A stretch of 64,000 nt of DNA, taken from Coriobacteriaceae bacterium. GTDB lineage: Bacteria; Actinomycetota; Coriobacteriia; Coriobacteriales; Atopobiaceae. The notes under the pieces were generated by a model. The model was not told where the DNA came from and ran no database searches. It saw only the letters and a list, made by a program, of their open reading frames with translations. The stretch is from assembly GCA_004557505.1 (NCBI GenBank), contig SFGZ01000001.1:1-64000 (forward strand). Reading direction: 5' to 3'. This document shows, piece after piece, positions 35,471-43,352 of this stretch (position 1 is the stretch's first letter; the number at the start of each line of letters is the position of its first letter). The position numbers were made by a program, and so were the translations under genes.

Positions 35471-35953
35471 TCAGTCATCCGGCCCGTCGAGAAGGACCAC
35501 GGCCCAGGCGGCGACGCCCTCCTCGCGCCCCACAAAGCCGAGACGCTCGGTGGTGGTTGCCTTGACGCCCACCCGTGACACGCCGACGCCCATGGCCCGC
35601 GCCATGGCCTGGCGCATCTGCTCGCGGTAGGGCGCGAGCTTGGGCGCCTGCGCAGCGACGGTGCAGTCCGCGTCGACAAGGGAGAAGCCCCGCTCGCGGG
35701 CAAGCGTGGCCACGCGCGAGAGCAGGGCCATGGAACTTGCCCCCTCGAAGGCTGGGTCGGTGTCGGGGAAGAGCTGGCCTATGTCGCCGGCGCGCATGGC
35801 GCCAAGGATGGCGTCCATGAGGGCGTGAGCCAGCACGTCCGCGTCGGAGTGGCCCGCAAGGCCACGCTCGCCGGGCACGGTGACGCCCCCCAGGACGAGC
35901 GGGCGGCCCTCCGTGAAGGCGTGTACGTCAAAGCCGTGTCCTATGCGGGTCAT
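35471..35953 (-). CDS. ispF: 2-C-methyl-D-erythritol 2,4-cyclodiphosphate synthase
   Basis: 160 residues starting MTRIGHGFDVHAFTEGRPLV, with zinc ligands in DVH and in LAGHSDADVLAHALMDAILG. It makes the cyclic diphosphate of the MEP isoprenoid pathway. It follows ispD (166-base gap) as in Bacillus. With ispE at 49 kb, three MEP genes lie in this window. Confidence 0.97.
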   Translation of the reverse strand: MTRIGHGFDVHAFTEGRPLVLGGVTVPGERGLAGHSDADVLAHALMDAILGAMRAGDIGQLFPDTDPAFEGASSMALLSRVATLARERGFSLVDADCTVAAQAPKLAPYREQMRQAMARAMGVGVSRVGVKATTTERLGFVGREEGVAAWAVVLLDGPDD

Positions 35954-36119
35954 GCCCGCTCACCTCCGGGGTCTGCGCCTGACCACCTGTCTGCGCAGCG
36001 GTCCTTTGCAGAGTGAATCATAGGCATGTTTCCCTCAACAGGGTAGATGAGGCGGTTTCCCGCACCGGCGCGACGAGGCCACATGCCCGCGGAGCCCCCT
36101 CGCAACGGCCCGGGCCCGC

Positions 36120-36884
36120 CTACATGAGCAGGCGCTGCTCAAGCGCGGCGCAGGCGATGGCCAGGTCCTCCGGCACGGTGACCTTGATGTTGTCGCGCGG
36201 CGAGTCAAAGCAGCGGACCTTGCCGCCGTGGCGTTCGACGAGGGAGGCGTCGTCGGTCCCCTGGTAGCCCTCCCACGCAGCGGACTTGTAGGCGGAGGTG
36301 AGGGCGCGGGTGCGGAAGACCTGCGGGGTCTGGGCCGCCCAGTAGAAGGAGCGGTCCGGCGTGGCGATGATCACGCCGTCCTCGACGAGCTTCAGGGTAT
36401 CCACCGAGCGCGCGGCGCAGATGGCCCCCGCAAGCCCGGGATCCTCGCGCACGCAGGCGATGACCCCCTCGATGACCTCGGTCTCGATGAGGGGGCGGGC
36501 CGCGTCGTGGACGGCCACGAGGTCATAGCCGCGCGGCATGGCGGCCAGGCCGTGCGCGACGGAGTGCTGGCGCGTGTCGCCGGAGGCGGCCAGCGTGACG
36601 GGCTTGAGCAGCGCCACGCGCGAGAGGACCTCGCCGCGCACCGTGTCCACGTGGCCTGGGGCGCACACCACCACGATGTGGCCGACCGAGGGGGCGTGGT
36701 CGAAGGCGAGGAGCGGCCAGCACATGAGCGGCAGCCCGCAGAGGTCCACGAACTGCTTGCCGCGCGGATCCCCAAAGCGCTCGCCCGCCCCGCCGGCGAC
36801 GATGATCGCCACGGTGTCGGGCTTGGCCCCCTCCTCGCCCACGCGCGCGGCGGCGGGCGAGGCGCACGTCTCCGGGGCGTTCAT
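36120..36884 (-). CDS. ispD: 2-C-methyl-D-erythritol 4-phosphate cytidylyltransferase
   Basis: 254 residues. The nucleotide-binding start is VAIIVAGGAGERFGDPRGKQ (near 25-44), followed by VAVHDAARPLI and QTPQVFR. It couples CTP to MEP in the isoprenoid pathway. The ATG at 36884 overlaps the disA stop (ATGA), so translation is probably coupled; the longer frame reaching 37319 is the disA overlap. The N-terminal 20 residues are an unconserved extension. Confidence 0.96.
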   Translation of the reverse strand: MNAPETCASPAAARVGEEGAKPDTVAIIVAGGAGERFGDPRGKQFVDLCGLPLMCWPLLAFDHAPSVGHIVVVCAPGHVDTVRGEVLSRVALLKPVTLAASGDTRQHSVAHGLAAMPRGYDLVAVHDAARPLIETEVIEGVIACVREDPGLAGAICAARSVDTLKLVEDGVIIATPDRSFYWAAQTPQVFRTRALTSAYKSAAWEGYQGTDDASLVERHGGKVRCFDSPRDNIKVTVPEDLAIACAALEQRLLM

Positions 36885-37957
36885 TCGCTCTGCCCCCACA
36901 TGCGGTGCAGGCTGTTGGCCAGGGCGTCTGGGTTCTTGACGCCAATCTCGCCCAGCCTGGAGGCGTCGTCTTCCGCTGCCTCGAGGATCTCTTGGAGCGA
37001 GCCGTACTCGTCCACGATCTTGTCGGCCAGGCCCTCGCGCACGACGGAGACGCGCGAGAGGGTGCGCAGGCCGAGCGGGGCCATGATGGTGTCCTCGCCG
37101 TAGTCGTCGTAGCCCAGGATGCGCGCGACGACCTTGGGCGAGCGCAGCTGCGGGTTGGCCATCTCGTGGAACTGCTTGCGGATGGCACGGGCGTGCTCCT
37201 CGGAGGAGTCGTTGGCATAGTCGCGAATCGTGAGGTTGTAGGCCTCGTCCATGTCGCCCAGGAACTCCTCGCGCTGCATCTCGGTGATGCGGCCGGAGGT
37301 GCCCAGCTGGACGATGCATCGGTCGAGCTCGTCGCCGGCCGACATGAGCACCTCGAACAGGTAGAAGATGTTCGTGATGTCGCCAAGCGTGACGAAGTTA
37401 TCGAATTCGAGGCTCGTGAGGTGCTGGAGGCTGCGGTCGATCTGCGAGCGGGTGTTCTGCATGGCGGCGGCAAGCTGGTTCACGGTCGACATGATCTCGG
37501 CAACGGGGCGCAGCTGGAAGCCGTGTCCGTCCACGTAGACGTTGACCACGGAGCGGCGCTCGGAGACCGAGATGACCATCGCCCTGGTGAGCAGGCTCAT
37601 GCGCGCGGCCGTGCGATGGCGCGTGCCCGTCTCGGTGGTGGGCAGCGAGGGGTCGGGGTTGAGGTGGTAGTTGGCCCGCAGGATCTTGGTGAGGTCCTTG
37701 TCGATGATGACCGCGCCGTCCATCTTGCAGAGCTCGAAGAGGCGGTTTGCGGTGAACGAGACGTCCATGGCAAAGCCGTCATCCCCGGCGGCCAGCACGT
37801 TCTCGGTGTCGCCGACGCAGATGAGGGCCCCCAGGTGGCCGGCGATGATCATGTCGAGGGCCAGGCGCAGCGCCGTCCCCGGCGCCGTCATCTTGGTGGC
37901 GCCGTCAATGCGCTGCTGGGTCGTGAGGGCCCCTTTGTCAAGCTCGGCAGGATCCAT
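36881..37957 (-). CDS. disA: Diadenylate cyclase and DNA integrity scanning protein DisA
   Basis: 358 residues. The DAC domain carries the catalytic KMDGAVIID (DGA near 78) and ETGTRHRTAARMS (RHR near 108). A central helical spine and C-terminal helix-hairpin-helix DNA-binding region (LGLRTLSRVSVVREGLADKI) complete the octameric architecture. It synthesises c-di-AMP from two ATP and senses branched DNA. The usual radA neighbour is missing between clpC and disA. GAGGAGG precedes the ATG, and a hairpin lies in the leader. Confidence 0.97.
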   Translation of the reverse strand: MDPAELDKGALTTQQRIDGATKMTAPGTALRLALDMIIAGHLGALICVGDTENVLAAGDDGFAMDVSFTANRLFELCKMDGAVIIDKDLTKILRANYHLNPDPSLPTTETGTRHRTAARMSLLTRAMVISVSERRSVVNVYVDGHGFQLRPVAEIMSTVNQLAAAMQNTRSQIDRSLQHLTSLEFDNFVTLGDITNIFYLFEVLMSAGDELDRCIVQLGTSGRITEMQREEFLGDMDEAYNLTIRDYANDSSEEHARAIRKQFHEMANPQLRSPKVVARILGYDDYGEDTIMAPLGLRTLSRVSVVREGLADKIVDEYGSLQEILEAAEDDASRLGEIGVKNPDALANSLHRMWGQSE

Positions 37958-37975
37958 GGCACCTCCTCGGAAAGG

Positions 37976-37998
37976 CCGGCCCGCGCGAGGCGGGCCGG
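37976..37998 (-). promoter_or_regulatory. Hairpin between clpC and disA
   Basis: CCGGCCCGC and GCGGGCCGG form a perfect 9-bp stem with a 5-base loop, followed by CCTTTCC on the minus strand. It may end clpC transcripts, but it also lies downstream of a TATACT -10 candidate (38020-38025), so it would be in the disA leader if that promoter is used. Confidence 0.5.
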
Positions 37999-38061
37999 AG
38001 AAATCTCAAACCTAGAAGCAGTATATGACGAGCGGGGGCGCTTGGGCAGCGCGCCTCGGAC

Positions 38062-40659
38062 TTACGCGCCAGACGCGGCAAGCCCGCCCTCCTGCGGCGA
38101 CGGGCGCACGTCGGCATCAACCGACCAGCGGTCGCGCGCCGAGGGGAGCTCCATGTGCTCGCGCTTGCGCGGGGCGGGAATCTCGCCCGTCCCCTTGGAG
38201 AAGACGAGCTCGTCACCGCTGGCATCCACCTCGATGATGTCGCCGCGCTGCCACTTGCCCTCCAGCAGCTCCTCCGAGAGCGGGTCCTCGATGAGCGTCT
38301 GGATGGCGCGGCGCAGCGGACGCGCGCCGTAGATGGGGTCGGTGCCGCGCTTGGCCACGAGGTCGCGGGCGGCGACGCTGAGGTTGATCGACATGCCGTT
38401 GGCGATGAGGCGGTCGCGGAGGTCGGAGACCATGAGCTCCACGATGCCGCGCAGCTGCTCGCCCGTGAGCGACTTGAAGACCACGATCTCGTCAACGCGA
38501 TTGAGGAACTCGGGACGGAAGAGCTTCTTGAGCTCGGAGGTCACGCGGCTCGTGATCTCCTTGTCAGAGAGGCCCGAGGCGCCGGACGCCGAGAAGCCCA
38601 TCGTGGTGGTCTGCGCGATGTCGCGCGCGCCGATGTTGGAGGTCATGATGATGACCGTGTTGGAGAAGTCCACATGGCGACCCTGGCCGTCGGTGAGCCT
38701 GCCCTCGTCCAGAATCTGGAGCAGCACGTTGAAGACGTCGGGGTGCGCCTTCTCTATCTCGTCGAAGAGCACCACCGAGTACGGGCGCCTGCGCACGGCC
38801 TTGGTAAGCTCGCCGCCCTCGTCGTAACCCACGTATCCCGGAGGGGCGCCGACGAGCTTGGAGACCGTGTGCTTCTCCATGAACTCGGACATGTCGAAGC
38901 TGATGAGCGCCTCCTCGGAGCCAAAGAGGAACTGGGCGAGCGCCTTGGCGAGCTCGGTCTTGCCCACGCCCGAGGGCCCCAGGAAGATGAACGAGCCACC
39001 GGGGCGTCGGGGGTCCTTGAGCGGCGAGCGGCTGCGCCTGATGGCGCGAGCGACCTTGGTCACGGCCTCGTCCTGGCCAATGACGCGCTGGTGGAGGACG
39101 TCCTCGCAGCGCAGCAGCTTGGAGGCCTCGGCCTCGGTGAGGTTGGAGACGGGCACGCCGGTGATGCTCGAGACCACGTCGGCGATGTCGCCTTCGTCCA
39201 CGGTGACCACGTTCTGGGCGAGCCTCTCGCGCCATGCGCCCTCAAGCTCGTCGCGCTTGCTCACAAGCTCCTTCTCCTGGTCACGCAGGCGGGCGGCGTC
39301 CTCGAACTCCTGGGCGGCGGCGGCCTTTGACTTCTCGTCATGGACGCGGGCGAGCTCGGCGTCAACCCGGGCGATCTCGGGGGGCAGCGTGGTCTTGTGG
39401 ACGCGCGTGCGCGCACCGGCCTCGTCGATGACGTCGATGGCCTTGTCGGGCAGGAAGCGGTCCTGGATGTAGCGGTCGGCCAGGGTGACGGCGGCCTTGA
39501 GGGCGCCCTCGGTGTAGCGGACGTGGTGGTGCTCCTCGTAACGGCTCTGCAGGCCGTGCAGGATCTCGAGGGCGTCCTCGGGGCTTGGCTCGCCGATGAT
39601 GACCGGCTGGAACCTGCGCTCGAAGGCGGAGTCCTTCTCGATGTGCTTGCGGTACTCCTCGGCCGTCGTGGCGCCAATCACCTGGATCTCTCCGCGCGAG
39701 AGGGGTGGCTTTAGGATGGACGCGGCGTCGATCGAGCCCTCTGCCGAGCCCGCGCCGATGATGGTGTGGATCTCGTCGATGAAGAGGATGTCGTTGGGGT
39801 TGTCCTCCAGCTCGGCGACGACCTTCTTCATGCGCTCCTCGAACTCGCCGCGGTACTTCGAGCCCGCCACAAGCGAGGCCACGTCGAGCGTCCAGATCTG
39901 CTTGCCACGCAGGATGTCGGGCACGTTGCCGGCGGAGATGAGCTGCGCAAGGCCCTCGACGATGGCCGTCTTGCCCACGCCCGGATCTCCCAGGATGAGC
40001 GGGTTGTTCTTCTGCCTGCGGGCGAGCACCTGCATGACGCGCTCGATCTCGCGGTCACGGTCGAGCACCGGGTCGAGATCTCCCGCCTCGGCGAGCTTGG
40101 TGAGGTTGCGGCCGTACTTCTCGAGCATGGAGCCATCGTCCGAGGGGGGCTGGGCACCCATGCCCATGAAGGTGCTGGGGTCCATGCGCACCTCGGCGGC
40201 GGGCCGCCCCTCCTCCTCGACATTCTTGGAGACAAGCTCGTTCACCGCGTTGCGCACCGCGTCCCCCGAGACGCCCATGGCGCGCAGGGCGTCCATCGCG
40301 CGGCCGTTGCCCTCGGACACGATGCCCAGGAGAAGGTGCTCGGTGGCGATGTAGGTTTGGCCGTGGGTCATGGTCTCGCGGTACGCGGCCTCCAGCACGC
40401 GCTTTGTGCGCGGTGTGAAGGGGATGTGGCCGCCGGGGACGGGCTCAGTCTCGTCCTGGGAGAGCTGCTTCACGGTGGCAAGCGTCTCGTCGTACGTGAC
40501 GTCAAGCTTCGAGAGCGCCTTGGCTGCAACGCCGTCGCCCTCCTTGATGAGCGCCAGGAGCAGGTGCTCCGTGCCCACGTACATCTGGCCGAGGCCTCTG
40601 GCCTCGTCCTGGGCCAGGCTCATGACCTTCCTGGCCCTGTCGGTGAATTTCTCAAACAT
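38062..40659 (-). CDS. clpC: ATP-dependent Clp protease ATPase subunit ClpC
   Basis: 865 residues starting MFEKFTDRARKVMSLAQDEA. Two Clp_N repeats, then AAA1 with GDPGVGKTAIVEGLAQ (near 209-224), a UVR-type motif AQEFEDAARLRDQEKEL, and AAA2 with GPSGVGKTELAKALA (near 552-566). It unfolds substrates for ClpP. No ctsR, mcsA or mcsB accompanies it, unlike Bacillus. The ATG at 40659 has only a distant AAGGGGG (about 12 bases), so translation initiation may be weak. A 12-bp inverted repeat lies 65 bases upstream. Confidence 0.97.
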   Translation of the reverse strand: MFEKFTDRARKVMSLAQDEARGLGQMYVGTEHLLLALIKEGDGVAAKALSKLDVTYDETLATVKQLSQDETEPVPGGHIPFTPRTKRVLEAAYRETMTHGQTYIATEHLLLGIVSEGNGRAMDALRAMGVSGDAVRNAVNELVSKNVEEEGRPAAEVRMDPSTFMGMGAQPPSDDGSMLEKYGRNLTKLAEAGDLDPVLDRDREIERVMQVLARRQKNNPLILGDPGVGKTAIVEGLAQLISAGNVPDILRGKQIWTLDVASLVAGSKYRGEFEERMKKVVAELEDNPNDILFIDEIHTIIGAGSAEGSIDAASILKPPLSRGEIQVIGATTAEEYRKHIEKDSAFERRFQPVIIGEPSPEDALEILHGLQSRYEEHHHVRYTEGALKAAVTLADRYIQDRFLPDKAIDVIDEAGARTRVHKTTLPPEIARVDAELARVHDEKSKAAAAQEFEDAARLRDQEKELVSKRDELEGAWRERLAQNVVTVDEGDIADVVSSITGVPVSNLTEAEASKLLRCEDVLHQRVIGQDEAVTKVARAIRRSRSPLKDPRRPGGSFIFLGPSGVGKTELAKALAQFLFGSEEALISFDMSEFMEKHTVSKLVGAPPGYVGYDEGGELTKAVRRRPYSVVLFDEIEKAHPDVFNVLLQILDEGRLTDGQGRHVDFSNTVIIMTSNIGARDIAQTTTMGFSASGASGLSDKEITSRVTSELKKLFRPEFLNRVDEIVVFKSLTGEQLRGIVELMVSDLRDRLIANGMSINLSVAARDLVAKRGTDPIYGARPLRRAIQTLIEDPLSEELLEGKWQRGDIIEVDASGDELVFSKGTGEIPAPRKREHMELPSARDRWSVDADVRPSPQEGGLAASGA

Positions 40660-40723
40660 GTGGATCCAACGCCCCCTTGTGGGTCGTGGGCGGACGCCGT
40701 CGTACCGCCATCTGTTTGCTGGT

Positions 40724-40735
40724 GGTACTTGTACC
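40724..40735 (-). promoter_or_regulatory. Inverted repeat upstream of clpC
   Basis: GGTAC-TT-GTACC on the plus strand, a 5-bp perfect inverted repeat with a 2-base centre, 65 bases before the clpC start. A second perfect palindrome, CTAGGGCCCTAG, lies at 40780-40791. Neither matches CtsR, HrcA (CIRCE) or HspR (HAIR) sites as I know them. Operator role is a guess. Confidence 0.35.
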
Positions 40736-40787
40736 CCCTTGCGGTGGGGCAAATACCTCGCACGGCAAAGCTACGCTTCCTAGGGCC

Positions 40788-40919
40788 CTAGTTTCTAATC
40801 AAAACGACAATGCTCATCCCGACGATTACCGCGCCTACCAGGCAGTAGACAATCCCCGATTTGATCAGCCCGTGCCTGATGCGTAGCACCGATTCATAAA
40901 GCGTTATTACGCCATCGCC
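40788..40919 (-). pseudogene. Short open frame with one membrane helix between lysS and clpC
   Basis: After the lysS stop and a second in-frame TGA at 40920, the minus strand stays open for 43 codons, ending VYCLVGAVIVGMSIVVLIRN then TAG. The preceding part reads LYESVLRIRHGLIKSG, giving an amphipathic segment and a 20-residue hydrophobic helix, which looks like real protein rather than noise. The only standard start is a GTG at 40889 (33 residues) with no ribosome site. It may be the remnant of a membrane protein gene or a small membrane protein with an unusual start. Confidence 0.4.
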
Positions 40920-40937
40920 TCAGCGCTGCGTGTCGCG

Positions 40938-43178
40938 CTACTCCGCGGCCTCGCCCTTTGCGTAGATGTCGCCGATGGGGGCGATGGCCTTCATGGCGTC
41001 CAGCACCTCTGCGAGAAGGTCGTCCAACTCCATGTCGTTGAGCTCTGCGCCGTGGCGGATGACGTCGCGGTCGCAGCCGGCGGCGAAGCGCTTGTCCTTG
41101 AACTTCTTCTTGAGCGACTTTGCCGGCATGTCGGCGACCGACCCGCTCGGCCGCATCTTTGCCGCCGCCTGGATGAGGCCGCTCAGCTCGTCTGCGGCAT
41201 AGAGCACCCGCTCCATCTTGGTCTCGGGCTTGGGAAGCTCGGGGTTGTTGTCGGAGTTGTGCGTCTGGATGGCGCGCACCAGCTCGGGCGTGCCGCCCTC
41301 GGCCTCGATGAGCTCGCCGGCCCTCACCGTGTGCTGGGCGGGATCCTGAGACTCCTCCCAGTCGAGGTCGTGGAGAAGCCCGACCTGGCCCCAGAACTCG
41401 ACGTTTGCCGGGTCGTACTTCTCGGCGTAGTGGCGCATGAGACCCTCGAGGGTCTCGGCGTGCTGGATGTGGAAGGGATCCTTGTTATGGCGCCTTAGCA
41501 GTTCAAGCGCCTGTTCGCGTGTGAGGCCGGCGGAGAGGGGCGGGGAGGCGGGGCGGCTCGCCGCCTCCTGGGCGGCGCCCGACTCGGCGTCGTCGGCGAT
41601 GGCATCCGCCGACGCTGCGGCGTTGTCGGTCTTCTCGGGGAGCTGGGAGGCAATGTCTGCGCGGGTCACGGCCTCGGGCTTCATCTGCGGGAAGAGCAGC
41701 ACGTCGCGGATGGCGGGCTGATCGCAGAAGAGCATGATCATGCGGTCGATGCCATAGCCGATGCCGCCCGCGGGCGGCATGCCGTACTCGAGCGCGCGCA
41801 CGTAGTCGTAGTCATAGCCCATGGCCTCGTCGTCGCCCATGCCCTTGGCCGCGACCTGCTCCGCAAAGCGTCCGGCCTGGTCGACCGGGTCGTTGAGCTC
41901 GGTGAAGGCATTGGCGTACTCATGGCCGCAGATGACGAGCTCGAAGCGGTCGGTAAGGCGTGGGTCGTCGGCCTTGCGCTTGGCCAGCGGGCTTACCTCT
42001 TCGGGGTAGTCGCAGACAAACGTGGGGTTGACCAGCGTGGACTCGCCCAGCTCGTCGTAGAGCTCGAAGAGGAGCTTGCCGGCGCCCCAGCCGTCCTCGG
42101 CCTCGATGCCGTTGGCGCGGCAGAGCTCGCGCAGGTGCTCGATGGGCGTGTCCATGCCCACGTGCTCGCCCACCGCCTGCGAGGCGACCTCCGAGAGGGG
42201 CACCGAGCGCCATGTGCCGCTCATGTCCACCCGCTGGCCCTGGTAGACGATGGCCTCGTGGCCCTCCTCGCAGCCGCAGACCTCGCGCGCGATGGCCTTG
42301 AAGAGACCCTCGCTGAGGCGCTTCATGCCGTCGAGGTCGGAGTAGGCGCAGTACGCCTCCATCGTGGTGAACTCCGGGTTGTGCGTGAGGTCCATGCCCT
42401 CGTTGCGGAACTGGCGGCCAATCTCAAACACGCGCTCCATGCCGCCCACGAGGAGGCGCTTGAGCGGCAGCTCGGTGGCAATGCGCAGGTAGAAGTTTCG
42501 GTCAAGCGCGTTGAAGTGCGTGACGAAGGGCTTTGCGTTCGCGCCGCCCATGATGGCGTGCATCATGGGGGTCTCAACCTCCATGTAACCGTCGGCCTCC
42601 ATGTGGCGACGGATAAGGCTGACGATCTGGCTGCGCCTGCGGAAGACGTCGCGGACCTCGGGGTTCATGATGAGGTCAACGTAGCGCTGGCGATAGCGCA
42701 TCTCGCGATCGGTGAGGCCGTGGAACTTCTCGGGCAGCGGGCGCAGCGACTTGGAGAGAAGCACGAGCTTGGTGGGCGCAACGGAGAGCTGGCCGCGACG
42801 GGTGCGCAGCACGCGACCGGTGGCGTCGATGATGTCGCCGAGGTCGAGCTGGCGGAGAAGCCCCCAGCCCTCCTCGCCGAGGTCGTTCACGCGGCAGAAG
42901 AGCTGGATCTGGCCGGTGACGTCCTCGAGGACGATGAAGGCCGCCTTGCCCTGGCGGCGAAGCGCGCGAATGCGGCCGGCGACGGAGACCACGTCCTGGG
43001 TGTCCTCGCCCTCGGGAAGGCTGGCGTAGTCCCTTTCGAGCTGGGCCGCATGGGCCGTGACCTCGCTCGTGATGGGATAGGGGTTCACGCCTGCGTCGAT
43101 GAGCGCCTGGCGGCGGGCGCGGCGCTGGGCCCTCTCGTCATTGGTGGCGCTCTCGCCCGTCTTGGTCTGGTCGGCCAT
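40938..43178 (-). CDS. lysS: Lysyl-tRNA synthetase fused to an HD-domain hydrolase
   Basis: 746 residues. Residues 1 to about 500 are a complete class II LysRS: OB-fold (VVSVAGRIRALRRQGKAAFI), motif 2 (FRNEGMDLTHNPEFTTMEAY) and motif 3 (GIGYGIDRMIMLFCDQPAIR). After a 45-residue Ala/Ser/Asp linker comes a second enzyme-like domain from about 549: LLRRHNKDPFHIQHAETLEG, VGLLHDLDWEE (HD pair near 604), THNSDNNPEL and MRPSGSVADM, matching a stand-alone HD hydrolase family I know from Firmicutes. The open frame is continuous with matching codon bias. GreA is encoded upstream beyond a secreted protein gene. Confidence 0.93.
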   Translation of the reverse strand: MADQTKTGESATNDERAQRRARRQALIDAGVNPYPITSEVTAHAAQLERDYASLPEGEDTQDVVSVAGRIRALRRQGKAAFIVLEDVTGQIQLFCRVNDLGEEGWGLLRQLDLGDIIDATGRVLRTRRGQLSVAPTKLVLLSKSLRPLPEKFHGLTDREMRYRQRYVDLIMNPEVRDVFRRRSQIVSLIRRHMEADGYMEVETPMMHAIMGGANAKPFVTHFNALDRNFYLRIATELPLKRLLVGGMERVFEIGRQFRNEGMDLTHNPEFTTMEAYCAYSDLDGMKRLSEGLFKAIAREVCGCEEGHEAIVYQGQRVDMSGTWRSVPLSEVASQAVGEHVGMDTPIEHLRELCRANGIEAEDGWGAGKLLFELYDELGESTLVNPTFVCDYPEEVSPLAKRKADDPRLTDRFELVICGHEYANAFTELNDPVDQAGRFAEQVAAKGMGDDEAMGYDYDYVRALEYGMPPAGGIGYGIDRMIMLFCDQPAIRDVLLFPQMKPEAVTRADIASQLPEKTDNAAASADAIADDAESGAAQEAASRPASPPLSAGLTREQALELLRRHNKDPFHIQHAETLEGLMRHYAEKYDPANVEFWGQVGLLHDLDWEESQDPAQHTVRAGELIEAEGGTPELVRAIQTHNSDNNPELPKPETKMERVLYAADELSGLIQAAAKMRPSGSVADMPAKSLKKKFKDKRFAAGCDRDVIRHGAELNDMELDDLLAEVLDAMKAIAPIGDIYAKGEAAE

Positions 43179-43286
43179 TGCTGCTCCTCATGCTCGCGCG
43201 CGCCCGTCGGCGCGCAGTGTCATCTCGCGTCTGGCCGGCCATGCGGGGCGGCCACAGTGCAAACCATTGTACTGTAGCCTTTTTGG

Positions 43287-43308
43287 GACGGGGAGACAGC
43301 TCCCCGTC
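43287..43308. repeat. REP-like palindrome, copy 1
   Basis: GACGGGGAG...CTCCCCGTC, followed on the plus strand by TCACC (minus-strand TGAGAC lead-in). It is one of at least three similar elements in the window (43334-43349, 48348-48366, weaker 44987-45000 and 24653-24697), all with a TGAG(A/G)C flank and GGGG/CCCC arms. It lies between the transglutaminase-like gene and lysS. Confidence 0.55.
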
Positions 43309-43333
43309 TCACCACCACGCAGCCGCGAGGCAA

Positions 43334-43349
43334 AGGGGGACACTCCCCT
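43334..43349. repeat. REP-like palindrome, copy 2
   Basis: AGGGG-GACACT-CCCCT followed by GTCTCA on the plus strand. It abuts the stop codon of the transglutaminase-like gene and lies 26 bases from copy 1. Confidence 0.55.
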
Positions 43350-43352
43350 GTC

